A stretch of DNA of 9,022 nucleotides from contig JBGPND010000213.1 in assembly GCA_041487355.1 (NCBI GenBank), positions 1-9,022 on the forward strand, read 5' to 3'. This stretch comes from JAMXLO01 sp041487355 (GTDB taxonomy: Bacteria > Pseudomonadota > Alphaproteobacteria > Acetobacterales > Acetobacteraceae). Positions 1-7,094 of the stretch are shown one piece after another. Under the pieces are notes generated by a model that had not been told where the DNA came from, did no database searches, and saw only the letters and a list, made by a program, of their open reading frames with translations. Numbering within the stretch: the stretch's first letter is position 1; the number at the start of each line of letters is the position of its first letter. Made by a program: the position numbers and the translations under genes.

Positions 1-603
1 CCCGAGGTGCTGGCCGCGTTCCGGCAGTTCCGCAACTTCGGAAACTGGTCCGATCCCGGCATCGCCGGCCAGGACTACACCACCTTCGTCCCGCGCTTCA
101 TGAAGGGCGAGATGGGCATGCTGCTGATGGGGGACTGGGCCGCGGGTATCTACAAGCGCGGCGGGTTCCAGGTCAGCGACTACCTTGTCGGTCCCGCGCC
201 GGCCGATGATGGCAAGATCGCGTTCGACCTCAACTCCGACGAGTTCATCTTCTGGCAGAAGAAGGAGATCGAGTACCAGGAAGGTCAGAAGCTGCTGGCG
301 AAGATCGTCATGAGCAAGGAGCTCGGCCCGCTGTTCTGCCAGATCACCGGCTCGATCCCCGTGCGCACGGATACCGACCTCACCGCCGAGGGCTTCAACG
401 ACCAGCAGCGCGAGGCGTCGCGCTCCATGGCCGAGGCCGCTAAGAGCAATCGAGTCGTGCTGAGCCTGGCGCACAACATGGCGCAGACCAACCAGATCAC
501 CGCCGCGATGATCGACGTGCTCACCGAGTTCCTGCACGACAATCGCATCAGCCCGGAAGAAGGCCAGAAGCGGCTGGTCGACGCGGTGGACAACGTTCGC
601 TGA
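1..603 (+). CDS. Sugar ABC transporter substrate-binding protein, C-terminal part (5' truncated by window)
   Basis: This is the C-terminal 200 residues of a periplasmic extracellular solute-binding protein of the family 1 type, which captures a carbohydrate and delivers it to the two permeases encoded next. The frame is open from base 1, so the true start lies upstream and the GTG at 7 is internal. Visible hallmarks are the stretch FMKGEMGM...GDWAAG (GDW near residues 44-46 of the visible part), typical of the ligand-cleft region, and GSIPVR (about 117-122) in the C-terminal lobe. The helical tail ends with a stop at 601-603. It is the first visible gene of the importer operon, with only 3 bases before the next start. 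Resemblance of the downstream permeases to GtsB/GtsC suggests a glucose/mannose-type binding protein (GtsA-like), but the ligand cannot be read from this part. Signal peptide and N-lobe are outside the window. Confidence 0.9.
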   Translation, partial: PEVLAAFRQFRNFGNWSDPGIAGQDYTTFVPRFMKGEMGMLLMGDWAAGIYKRGGFQVSDYLVGPAPADDGKIAFDLNSDEFIFWQKKEIEYQEGQKLLAKIVMSKELGPLFCQITGSIPVRTDTDLTAEGFNDQQREASRSMAEAAKSNRVVLSLAHNMAQTNQITAAMIDVLTEFLHDNRISPEEGQKRLVDAVDNVR

Positions 604-606
604 CCG

Positions 607-1500
607 ATGACCTGGCGCGAACGCTGGGACAGGGTCCTGCCGCATCTGGTGATCTGGCCACCAATCCTGGTGAGCTGCACCTACGTGCTGCTGTTCAGTG
701 CCTGGACCGTATGGGTGTCGTTCACCCGCTCCACACTGATGCCGGAGTACAGTTGGGCCGGGTGGCACAACTATTCGGCGATGCTGGCCAGCCGCAACTG
801 GCAGATCGCTTACACCAACCTGTTCATCTACGGCGGCTGCTTCGTCGTCTTCACCATGGCGATGGGGCTGCTGCTGGCGGTGCTGATCGACCAGCGCATT
901 CGTGGCGAGAACATCTACCGCGCCATCTTCCTCTATCCGTTGGCGGTTTCGTTTGTGGTGACCGGCACGGTGTGGGGCTGGCTGCTCAACCCGACCATCG
1001 GCGTGCAGAAGCTGATGCATGATGTGGGCTGGAGCAGCTTCCGTTTCGAATGGCTGATCGACCGCGACATGGCGATCTATACCATCGTGATCGCCGGGGT
1101 CTGGCAGGCGTCAGGCTTCGCGATGGCGCTGTTGCTGGCCGGGCTGCGTTCGGTCGACGTTGATCTGTTGAAGGCGGCGCAGATCGACGGCGCCGGCCCC
1201 GTGCGCACCTATCTGCGCGTGGTTTTCCCGACGATCGGCCCGATTTTCATCGCCGTCCTGGTGATGCTGCTGCAGTTCGCGATCAAGACGTATGACCTGG
1301 TGGTGGCGCTGACCGCCGGCGGTCCGGGGCTTGCTTCCACGCTGCCGACCGTCGTGGTCTACGATTTCATGTTCCAACGCAGCGAACTCGCCAAAGGTTC
1401 GGCTGCCGCGGTCATGCTGCTCGGCTCGCTCGCCTTTGTGCTGGTGCCTTACGGGCTCTACCAGCGTTGGAAGCGGCGAAAGGCCGGCGCCTATGCCTAG
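607..1500 (+). CDS. Carbohydrate ABC transporter permease, MalF/GtsB-like
   Basis: This is a 297-residue inner-membrane permease, one half of the translocation channel of a CUT1-type sugar importer. Hydrophobic segments suggest six transmembrane helices, near residues 12-37, 72-98, 108-127, 158-180, 212-235 and 262-284. The cytoplasmic EAA loop that docks on the ATPase is clear at about 187-208 (LLKAAQIDGAG followed by RVVFP). The motifs LIDQRIRGENIYRAIFLYP, WGWLLNP and DLVVALTAGGPG resemble GtsB of the glucose/mannose transporter rather than maltose MalF. It also lacks the large periplasmic domain of enterobacterial MalF. The ATG at 607 follows the preceding stop by 3 bases and has no strong Shine-Dalgarno, so translation is probably coupled to the upstream gene. 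The last 8 bases overlap the next permease. The permease call is firm; the substrate is inferred. Confidence 0.94.
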   Translation: MTWRERWDRVLPHLVIWPPILVSCTYVLLFSAWTVWVSFTRSTLMPEYSWAGWHNYSAMLASRNWQIAYTNLFIYGGCFVVFTMAMGLLLAVLIDQRIRGENIYRAIFLYPLAVSFVVTGTVWGWLLNPTIGVQKLMHDVGWSSFRFEWLIDRDMAIYTIVIAGVWQASGFAMALLLAGLRSVDVDLLKAAQIDGAGPVRTYLRVVFPTIGPIFIAVLVMLLQFAIKTYDLVVALTAGGPGLASTLPTVVVYDFMFQRSELAKGSAAAVMLLGSLAFVLVPYGLYQRWKRRKAGAYA

Positions 1501-2347
1501 AAGCCGCCTGCTGTCCCGCCTGGCGATCCATGCCACGCTGATCGCATTCGCCGCATTCTATCTCGTGCCGTTGCTGGTCGTGATGCTGAACTCGCTGCGC
1601 AGCACCGAGGATATCTCGCACGCCGGCGTCATCAACCTGCCGCACGAACTGGTCTGGAGCAATTTCAGCGAGACCTGGAGCAGTTACTGCATCGCCCAGC
1701 ACTGCACCGGCATCCAGCCATACTTCTGGAACTCGATGCGGATGGTGATCCCCGCGACCATCGTCTCCACGCTGCTCGGCGCGCTCAACGGCTATTCGCT
1801 GTCGCTGTGGCGGTTCCGCGGCGACAAACTTGTGTTCGGCATCATGACACTGGGCGTGTTCCTGCCGGAACAGATGCGACTGGTCCCCTGGGTGATCGTG
1901 CTGCGCGACGTAGGATTGTTCAACACGATCAGCGGACTGGTGATGATCCATATCGTGCAAGGACTGAGCTTCACCACGCTATTCTGCCGCAACTACTACG
2001 TCTCCATCCCGCCCGATCTGTTGAAGGCCGCGCGCATCGATGGCGCCGGATTCTTCCGCATCTTCTGGCGTATCGTGCTGCCACTGTCACCGCCGATCCT
2101 GATCGTCACGGTGATCTGGCAATTCACCGGCATCTGGAACGAATATCTCTACGGTGTGACGTTCTCCTCCGGTGAGCACCAGCCGATCACCGCCGCACTG
2201 ATCGCGCTCAGTGCGCGCTTAAGCGACGCGCCGCAATATGGCGAGCAGAGTGCCGCGGTGCTGCTGGCCGCCGCACCCACTCTGCTGGTCTATCTGTTCG
2301 GCGGCCGCTATTTCGTGCGCGGACTGACCGCGGGAGCGGTGAAGTAG
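1493..2347 (+). CDS. Carbohydrate ABC transporter permease, MalG/GtsC-like
   Basis: This is a 284-residue second permease of the importer. I chose the ATG at 1493, which overlaps the previous stop by 8 bases and has GAAAGG about 9 bases upstream. An in-frame extension back to 1331 only reads another frame of the preceding permease. The protein starts with a basic stretch and a membrane helix (about 12-33), and about six helices can be seen. The EAA loop lies at about 175-199 (DLLKAARIDGAG, then RIVLPLSPP). LGALNGYSLSLWRFRG, FLPEQMRLVPW, LFCRNYYVSIP and IWQFTGIWNEYLYG match the pattern I know for GtsC-type glucose/mannose permeases. The first periplasmic loop has two cysteines, C66 and C71, in YCIAQHCTG; the second belongs to a C-x-G-x-x-P segment common in this branch. 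It should pair with the upstream permease and the ATPase that begins 1 base after its stop. Confidence 0.94.
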   Translation: MPRSRLLSRLAIHATLIAFAAFYLVPLLVVMLNSLRSTEDISHAGVINLPHELVWSNFSETWSSYCIAQHCTGIQPYFWNSMRMVIPATIVSTLLGALNGYSLSLWRFRGDKLVFGIMTLGVFLPEQMRLVPWVIVLRDVGLFNTISGLVMIHIVQGLSFTTLFCRNYYVSIPPDLLKAARIDGAGFFRIFWRIVLPLSPPILIVTVIWQFTGIWNEYLYGVTFSSGEHQPITAALIALSARLSDAPQYGEQSAAVLLAAAPTLLVYLFGGRYFVRGLTAGAVK

Positions 2348-2348
2348 C

Positions 2349-3449
2349 ATGTCGGCACTTCGCATCAAGGATGTCTGGAAACGCTACGGCACCTTGCCTG
2401 TGTTGAAGGGCATCGATCTCGACATCGACAGCGGCGAATTCGCCATCCTGGTCGGCCCCTCCGGTTGCGGCAAATCCACACTGCTGAACATCATCGCCGG
2501 GCTGGACACGGCCAGCCAGGGCAGCATCGAGATCGGCGATCGGCCGATGAACGGTGTGGCGGCGAAGGACCGCAACATCGCCATGGTGTTCCAGTCCTAT
2601 GCACTCTATCCGTCGATGACGGTGCGGCAGAACATGACGTTTGGCATGGAGTGCCGTCGCGTGCCGAAACGCCAGCAGGTCGAAGCGCTGAACCGCGTGG
2701 CGAAGCTGCTGCAGATCGAGGCGCTGCTGGACCGCAAGCCGTCGCAGCTATCCGGAGGGCAACGCCAGCGCGTGGCAATGGGTCGCGCCCTGGTACGCGA
2801 TCCGCTGCTGTTTCTGTTCGATGAACCGCTGTCCAACCTGGATGCCAAGCTGCGCGTCGAGATGCGCATGGAGATCAAACGCCTGCACCAGCGGCTGGGC
2901 TCGACCATCGTCTATGTCACGCATGACCAGATCGAGGCGATGACGCTGGCCACCCGCATCGCGGTGATGAACCAGGGCGAGGTGCAGCAGTTCGCCGACC
3001 CCGACACGGTATACAACCGCCCTGCCAATCTGTTCGTCGCGCGCTTCATGGGCGCGCCGCCGATGAACACGCTGCCGGCGCGGCTCACTGCCGACGAGGA
3101 TCGCGTGACAGCCATACTCGGCAACGGGGAAATTCGGCTGACTCTGCCTGGAACAACCGGTGCCGTCGGCAACTATATCGATCGCGAAGTGGTGCTCGGC
3201 ATACGCCCCGAATGTATCGCCGAGCACAATCGCCGCTTCGAGGACGGAACCGTGACGATCGATGCGCTGGTGGAGATGACCGAGCCTACAGGCGCAGAGA
3301 CGATCGTGCTGCTGCGCCTCGCCGGGCACGAGGTGCTCGGCCGCATCGCACCTGACATCAGGCTGCGGCCCGGCGAACCGGCACGCTTCTCACTCGATAC
3401 GCGCAAGATTTGTTTGTTCGACCCGGCGACCGAGCGGCTTATCGCTTAG
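2349..3449 (+). CDS. ABC transporter ATP-binding protein, MsmK/UgpC/MalK-like (sn-glycerol/sugar importer class)
   Basis: This 366-residue ATPase energises the importer from the cytoplasmic face. All nucleotide-binding motifs are intact. Walker A is GPSGCGKST (36-44), the Q-loop is FQSYALYP (Q82), the ABC signature is LSGGQ (134-138), Walker B is LLFLFDEP (153-160, catalytic E159), the D-loop is SNLD (162-165) and the H-loop has H192 in VTHDQ. After about residue 235 comes a C-terminal regulatory region of the TOBE/MalK type, including LGIRPE and the closing KICLFDPATERLI pattern. This tail gives the usual length for the MsmK/UgpC subfamily rather than a short ABC ATPase. The ATG lies 1 base after the permease stop, with GGGAGCGG some 10 bases upstream as a modest ribosome site. 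It is the last gene of the operon, followed by palindromic repeats and a convergent gene. Such ATPases can serve several sugar importers, so it does not define the substrate. Confidence 0.96.
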   Translation: MSALRIKDVWKRYGTLPVLKGIDLDIDSGEFAILVGPSGCGKSTLLNIIAGLDTASQGSIEIGDRPMNGVAAKDRNIAMVFQSYALYPSMTVRQNMTFGMECRRVPKRQQVEALNRVAKLLQIEALLDRKPSQLSGGQRQRVAMGRALVRDPLLFLFDEPLSNLDAKLRVEMRMEIKRLHQRLGSTIVYVTHDQIEAMTLATRIAVMNQGEVQQFADPDTVYNRPANLFVARFMGAPPMNTLPARLTADEDRVTAILGNGEIRLTLPGTTGAVGNYIDREVVLGIRPECIAEHNRRFEDGTVTIDALVEMTEPTGAETIVLLRLAGHEVLGRIAPDIRLRPGEPARFSLDTRKICLFDPATERLIA

Positions 3450-3497
3450 AGCATCATCGAACTGATTGAGGAGCGCTGCCATCGGCACTTCACTGTT

Positions 3498-3513
3498 GTC
3501 ACCCCCGCGAAAG
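3498..3513 (+). repeat. Degenerate unit of the GTCA-hairpin palindromic repeat
   Basis: The segment GTCACCCCCGCGAAAG matches the start of the complete repeat unit found at 3599-3628 and 7038-7063. The second stem arm has decayed to GTGCG, so the internal hairpin is weak. It is the first of four units packed into the 229-base convergent gap between the transporter ATPase and the molybdenum hydroxylase gene. Just after it, GTCCC-AGTG-GGGAC (3538-3551) forms a small separate hairpin. I see no gene in this gap. Confidence 0.6.
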
Positions 3514-3555
3514 TGCGTGTGAATGAATCCATTCCCGTCCCAGTGGGGACTGTGG

Positions 3556-3628
3556 CCCCTGGGTCCCCGCTTTCGCGGGGATGACGATTCAATGGATTGT
3601 CATCTCCGCGAAAGCGGGGACCCAGGGG
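3556..3628. repeat. Palindromic repeat pair, 30-bp inverted arms, between convergent genes
   Basis: Arms 3556-3585 and 3599-3628 are inverted copies of one 30-base unit with a single mismatch, separated by 13 bases. Each unit reads GTCA, then CCCCGCGAAAGCGGGG, then ACCCAGGGG. The central part is itself a six-base-pair stem capped by a GAAA tetraloop, so the unit can fold alone or pair with its partner. Here the GTCA ends face each other at the centre. The element sits downstream of both the sugar importer operon and the convergent molybdenum hydroxylase gene, where it could act as a transcription or RNA-stability barrier for both. There is no T-run, so a classical intrinsic terminator is not evident. 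The layout resembles paired REP/BIME-type elements. Confidence 0.88.
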
Positions 3629-3633
3629 CTAGG

Positions 3634-3655
3634 CCCCCCGCCTACGTGGGGTGAC
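3634..3655 (-). repeat. Degenerate unit of the GTCA-hairpin palindromic repeat (reverse orientation)
   Basis: Read on the minus strand, the segment begins GTCACCCCACGTAGGCGGGG. It keeps the GTCA lead and CCCC/GGGG stem ends of the intact units, but the GAAA loop is replaced by GTAG and one stem pair is mismatched. It closes a four-unit cluster of alternating orientation (forward, reverse, forward, reverse) that ends about 23 bases before the stop codon of the convergent molybdenum hydroxylase gene. Confidence 0.55.
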
Positions 3656-3678
3656 GAATGGTATACGGGCGTTTCCAG

Positions 3679-6015
3679 TCAGCGAGACTGTGCTCTCGCC
3701 TGCGCCGCCGTGATCGCCGCCCACACGCGATGCGGCGTCGCGGGCATGTCGAAGTGGCGGATGCCGAGGGGTGCCAGCGCGTCATTCAACGCATTCATCG
3801 CCGCCGCCATCGCACCCACCGTACCGGCCTCGCCGACACCCTTCGCCCCAAGCGGATTCACCTTGGTCGGCACCTCGCGCGTCGTCATGCAGATGTCCGG
3901 CAGGTCGTCCGCCCGCGGCATCTGGTAATCCATGAACGACGCAGTCAGCATCTGGCCGGATTGCGGATCGTGCACGATCTGCTCGCCCATCGCCTGGCCG
4001 ACGCCCTGCGCGACACCGCCATGCGTCTGCCCCGCCACCAGCATCGGATTGAGCACGTAGCCGAGTTCCTCGACCGCGGTGTAGCGCACGACCGCGGTCA
4101 CCCCGGTGTCGGGGTCGATCTCCACCTCGCAGATATGCGTGCCGTTCGGGAACGTCACCGCGGTCGCCGCGAACTCGCCGCTTTCCACCAGGCCGCCCTC
4201 CTCGCCGGGCGGAATATGCGCCGGGTCGTGCGCGGCGCGCGCCACCGCGGCGAGATCGACCGAACGGTCCGTTCCAGCAATGGTGAAGCGGCCGGCGTCG
4301 AACGTCACATCGACCACCGCGGCCTCCAGCAGTTCCGCGGCGATGCGCTTGGCCTTCTCGATCACCGCATCCACCGCCAGCGACACCGCCGAGCCGCCGA
4401 TGCACAGCGCGCCGGAGCCGCCGTTGCCCTTGCCGTATGGCAACTGGTCAGTGTCGCCGTATTCATACTGCACGCGATCCAGCGATACACCGAAACGCTC
4501 GGCGACGATCTGGCAGAACGCCGTCTCCAGCCCCTGCCCCACCGACATCGATCCGGACCGCAGGATCAGCGTGCCGTCCTCGGCCAGGCGCAACGTCGAC
4601 ATGTCCTTGGCGGGGCGCAGGAACGGGCCGCCGGCGACCTCGATGCAATTGCACAAGCCGATACCGCGCAGCTTGCCGCGCGCCTTCGCTTCGGCGCGGC
4701 GTGACTCGAAACCATCCAACTCGGCCAGGCCGGCGGCGGTGACCATGTTGCCTTCGAACTCGCCGCAGTCGTAGGTGAAGGTCAGCGCGGTCTTGTACGG
4801 CATCGCCTCGGGCGGGATCAGGTTGCGCCGGCGCAGCTCGTACGGGGTGATGCCGAGCTCGCGCGCGGCGACGTCGATGATGCGCTCGATCGTATAGGTC
4901 GCCTCCGGCCGTCCCGCGCCACGATAGGCCGCGGTGGGCACGGTGTTGGTCAGGATGCCGCAGGATTCGGCATACATCGCCGGGATGTGATAAACACCCG
5001 CGGTGCCGCCGATATTTCCGACCGGCCAGCCGGAACGGCCGGACACATAGGCGCCCAGATTCACGTCCCAGCGCAGCTTCAGCGCGGTGAACTTTCCCGC
5101 CGCATCCAGCCCGAGCTCCACGGTGATGCGCATCTCGCGCGCCTGCTCGTCGGTGAGGAATCCCTCGGTGCGATCGGCGATCCAGCGCACCGGACGACGC
5201 AGCTTGCGCGCCGCCCAGGCGACCAGCACGACCTCCTGATGCACCCCCGACTTCATGCCGAACGAGCCGCCGACATCCGCCGCCAGCACGCGGATCTCGG
5301 TCGGTGGAATTCCGAAGTTGCCGTTGGCCATGCCGTTGCGCAGGTTGAACGGCGACTGGTGGGAGGCGTGGACCACCATGCGACCGTCCTCGCCGAGCTC
5401 CGCCCAGGCACCGCGCGGCTCCATCGAGTTGGCGGTGACACGCGAGACGGTGAACTGCAACCGCGTCACATGCGCCGCGTTGCGCAGAGCTTCATCGGTC
5501 GCCGCGCCATCGCCGCGCTTCCACAGGAAACCGATATTGTCCGGCACATCGTCCCACACCGTGGGTGCGCCTGGCTTCATGGCGGCGATCGGATCGGTCA
5601 CCAGCGGCAGCTCGCGGTAATCCACCGCCACGGCCTCGGCCGCATCTTTCGCGGCGCCGATGGTTTCCGCCACCACCATCGCCACCGGCTCGCCAACGAA
5701 GCGCACGCGGTCGGACGCGAGCAGAGCGCGGTCCGTCTTCGGCGCCGGACTGCCGTCGGGCCGCGGGAAACCAATGCCGCCGGGGATCGGCGCGACGTCC
5801 GTCAGATCCGCGCCGGTGAACACGCCGATCACACCTGGCACCGCACGCGCGGCGGTTATGTCGATGCCGCCGATCGTTGCGTGCGCGTGCGGCGAGCGGA
5901 CCAGAACGGCGTGCAGAATGCCGGGGGGATGCGGATCGGCGGCGTAGTTGCCCTTGCCGGTCAGCAGCCGGACATCCTCGCGCCGGCGGACCGACCTGCT
6001 CTGCAACGTTGCCAT
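3679..6015 (-). CDS. Molybdenum hydroxylase large subunit (xanthine dehydrogenase/aldehyde oxidase family; form II CoxL-like)
   Basis: This 778-residue protein is the molybdopterin-cofactor-binding catalytic subunit of the xanthine oxidase family, which hydroxylates aldehydes, N-heterocycles or similar substrates in the cytoplasm. The N-terminal part (about 10-145) is the 'hammerhead' domain, with LRSPHAHA-type and GEPVAMVVAE motifs. The cofactor domain shows GGSFGMK (249-255), AYRGAGR (363-369), SVGQG (491-495), THGGVAQG (664-671) and the catalytic glutamate in GAKGVGEAG (about E729). AYRGAGR marks form II; true form I CO dehydrogenase has AYxCSFR, so CO oxidation is not supported. I chose the ATG at 6015, which shares its A with the upstream TGA (TGATG) and has GGAGGAG 8 bases before it; a GTG at 6018 is the alternative. 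No 2Fe-2S or FAD subunit gene is adjacent, so it must use distant partners or act unusually. An aldehyde substrate is likely but unproven. Confidence 0.93.
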   Translation of the reverse strand: MATLQSRSVRRREDVRLLTGKGNYAADPHPPGILHAVLVRSPHAHATIGGIDITAARAVPGVIGVFTGADLTDVAPIPGGIGFPRPDGSPAPKTDRALLASDRVRFVGEPVAMVVAETIGAAKDAAEAVAVDYRELPLVTDPIAAMKPGAPTVWDDVPDNIGFLWKRGDGAATDEALRNAAHVTRLQFTVSRVTANSMEPRGAWAELGEDGRMVVHASHQSPFNLRNGMANGNFGIPPTEIRVLAADVGGSFGMKSGVHQEVVLVAWAARKLRRPVRWIADRTEGFLTDEQAREMRITVELGLDAAGKFTALKLRWDVNLGAYVSGRSGWPVGNIGGTAGVYHIPAMYAESCGILTNTVPTAAYRGAGRPEATYTIERIIDVAARELGITPYELRRRNLIPPEAMPYKTALTFTYDCGEFEGNMVTAAGLAELDGFESRRAEAKARGKLRGIGLCNCIEVAGGPFLRPAKDMSTLRLAEDGTLILRSGSMSVGQGLETAFCQIVAERFGVSLDRVQYEYGDTDQLPYGKGNGGSGALCIGGSAVSLAVDAVIEKAKRIAAELLEAAVVDVTFDAGRFTIAGTDRSVDLAAVARAAHDPAHIPPGEEGGLVESGEFAATAVTFPNGTHICEVEIDPDTGVTAVVRYTAVEELGYVLNPMLVAGQTHGGVAQGVGQAMGEQIVHDPQSGQMLTASFMDYQMPRADDLPDICMTTREVPTKVNPLGAKGVGEAGTVGAMAAAMNALNDALAPLGIRHFDMPATPHRVWAAITAAQARAQSR

Positions 6016-6995
6016 CACTTCTTCTCCTCCGGCGGCACGACCACGTCGTCCGGCGGCAGCGGCGCGCCGCGCAACACGGACTGCATGTTGGTGAAGGCGT
6101 GGCGCGCGATGTCGGCCACCAGGTCGATGACGCTGCCCGCGGTGTGCGGCGTGACGACGACCTGATCGAGCCGGAACAGCGGATTGGCTGGATCCGCCGG
6201 CTCCATCGCGAATACGTCAAGCCCTGCGCCATGCAGCTTGCCACTGACCAGCGCGTCATACAACGCTGCCTCGTTGACGATGCCACCGCGCGCAGCATTG
6301 ATGATCACCGCACCGGTCTTCATGCGCGCGATGGTCTCGGCGCCGATCAGTCCCTTGGTGGCCGGCGTCAGCGGCACATGCACCGAGAGGATGTCGCTGC
6401 GCGCGATCAGTTCGTCGAACGGCACCTGCGTGGCACGCAGCGCCTTTTCCGTCGCCATGTCGGCGCGGCGGATGTCGCTGTAGATGATCTCGACCTCGAA
6501 CCCCGCGAGCCGATGCGCCACCATGCGCGAAACATTGCCAAACCCGAGCAGACCAACTGTCTTGCCGGAGACCTGATAGCATTGGGCGCGAAGCTGCGGG
6601 CGCAGCCACACGCCTTCACGCAGCTTGCGATCCGCCAGCGCCAGGCGGCGATACGTTGCCAGCATCAGCATCAGCACATGCTCGGACACGGCGCCGGCAT
6701 TGGCCCCGAAGGTGATCGCCACCGGCACGCCGGCCGCGCGCGCCGCATCCAGGTCGAACTTGTCAACACCGATGCCCCACTTGTGCAGCAGCTTCAGCCG
6801 CGGCGCGGCACGGATCATCTCGGCGTCCACCGGGACGCTGGTCAGGATGAAGTCGGCCTCGGCAACCAGCGCCAGATGCTCGCGTCGATCCGCCGTCTCG
6901 GCGAACGCGATCGAGAAGCCGGCCGGCAGTTCGGACCGGATTTCGTCACGCACCCTGGCGTCCATCACGTCCAGGAATGCAACCCGATGGGTCAT
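6015..6995 (-). CDS. D-isomer-specific 2-hydroxyacid dehydrogenase (phosphoglycerate dehydrogenase-like)
   Basis: This 326-residue NAD(P)-dependent enzyme should interconvert a D-2-hydroxyacid and its 2-keto acid, for example glycerate/hydroxypyruvate or glycolate/glyoxylate. The substrate domain includes LLHKWGIGVDKFD (about 69-81), typical of the SerA/GyaR/HprA group. The nucleotide fold starts at GKTVGLLGFGNVS (144-156), and D174 at the end of the second strand favours NAD. The catalytic triad is present: R236 (NAARGGIVNE), E265 (LDVFAMEP) and H284 (TPHTAG). One oddity is that the third glycine of GxGxxG is a serine (S156). I chose the ATG at 6995; an upstream extension would translate palindromic repeat DNA. 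A weak GAGGACGGGG ribosome site precedes it. The gene ends in TGATG, coupling it to the molybdenum hydroxylase, and its last codons supply that gene's Shine-Dalgarno. It is divergent from the aldolase gene. Substrate is not determined. Confidence 0.93.
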   Translation of the reverse strand: MTHRVAFLDVMDARVRDEIRSELPAGFSIAFAETADRREHLALVAEADFILTSVPVDAEMIRAAPRLKLLHKWGIGVDKFDLDAARAAGVPVAITFGANAGAVSEHVLMLMLATYRRLALADRKLREGVWLRPQLRAQCYQVSGKTVGLLGFGNVSRMVAHRLAGFEVEIIYSDIRRADMATEKALRATQVPFDELIARSDILSVHVPLTPATKGLIGAETIARMKTGAVIINAARGGIVNEAALYDALVSGKLHGAGLDVFAMEPADPANPLFRLDQVVVTPHTAGSVIDLVADIARHAFTNMQSVLRGAPLPPDDVVVPPEEKK

Positions 6996-7017
6996 TCGAT
7001 ACCCCGTCCTCTGTTTC

Positions 7018-7033
7018 GTCACCCGCGCGAATG
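7018..7033 (+). repeat. Degenerate unit of the GTCA-hairpin palindromic repeat
   Basis: The segment GTCACCCGCGCGAATG resembles the beginning of the intact repeat units but has lost most of the stem. It lies directly before the complete palindrome at 7038-7094, within the leader side of the minus-strand dehydrogenase gene (start codon at 6995). It looks like a decayed neighbour copy, as also seen beside the cluster at 3556-3628. Confidence 0.45.
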
Positions 7034-7037
7034 TTTC

Positions 7038-7094
7038 GTCATCCCCGCGAAAGCGGGGACCCAGGGGTGGGTCCCCCGCTTTCGCGGGGATGAC
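7038..7094. repeat. Palindromic repeat pair in the divergent intergenic region
   Basis: Arms 7038-7063 and 7068-7094 are inverted copies differing by one extra G, around a GGGG centre. Each holds the same unit as at 3556-3628: GTCAT, the hairpin CCCCGCGAAAGCGGGG, then ACCCA. The arrangement is opposite: here the GTCAT ends face outward and the ACCCA ends meet in the middle. It takes up a third of the 170-base region between the divergent 2-hydroxyacid dehydrogenase (start 6995) and aldolase (start 7166) genes, so promoters must lie in the short flanks or upstream of it in one direction. A weak promoter-like pair on the plus strand (TTGAGG at 7112-7117, 17-base spacer, CAACAA) is too poor to call. 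Confidence 0.88.

Noticed and set aside
1331..1492. N-terminal extension of the second permease to 1331
   Set aside because: It overlaps the first permease in another frame, and the ATG at 1493 gives a normal MalG-type N-terminus with a basic stretch then a membrane helix.
3556..3628. Classical intrinsic terminator
   Set aside because: The hairpin is strong but no T-run follows on either strand, so it is listed as a repeat with possible terminator effect only.
3498..3655. CRISPR array
   Set aside because: Units alternate in orientation, have no uniform spacers and no cas genes are near; this is palindromic interspersed repeat DNA.
3679..6015. Aerobic CO dehydrogenase (CoxL form I)
   Set aside because: The active-site loop reads AYRGAGR rather than AYxCSFR, and coxM/coxS are absent, so CO oxidation should not be assigned.
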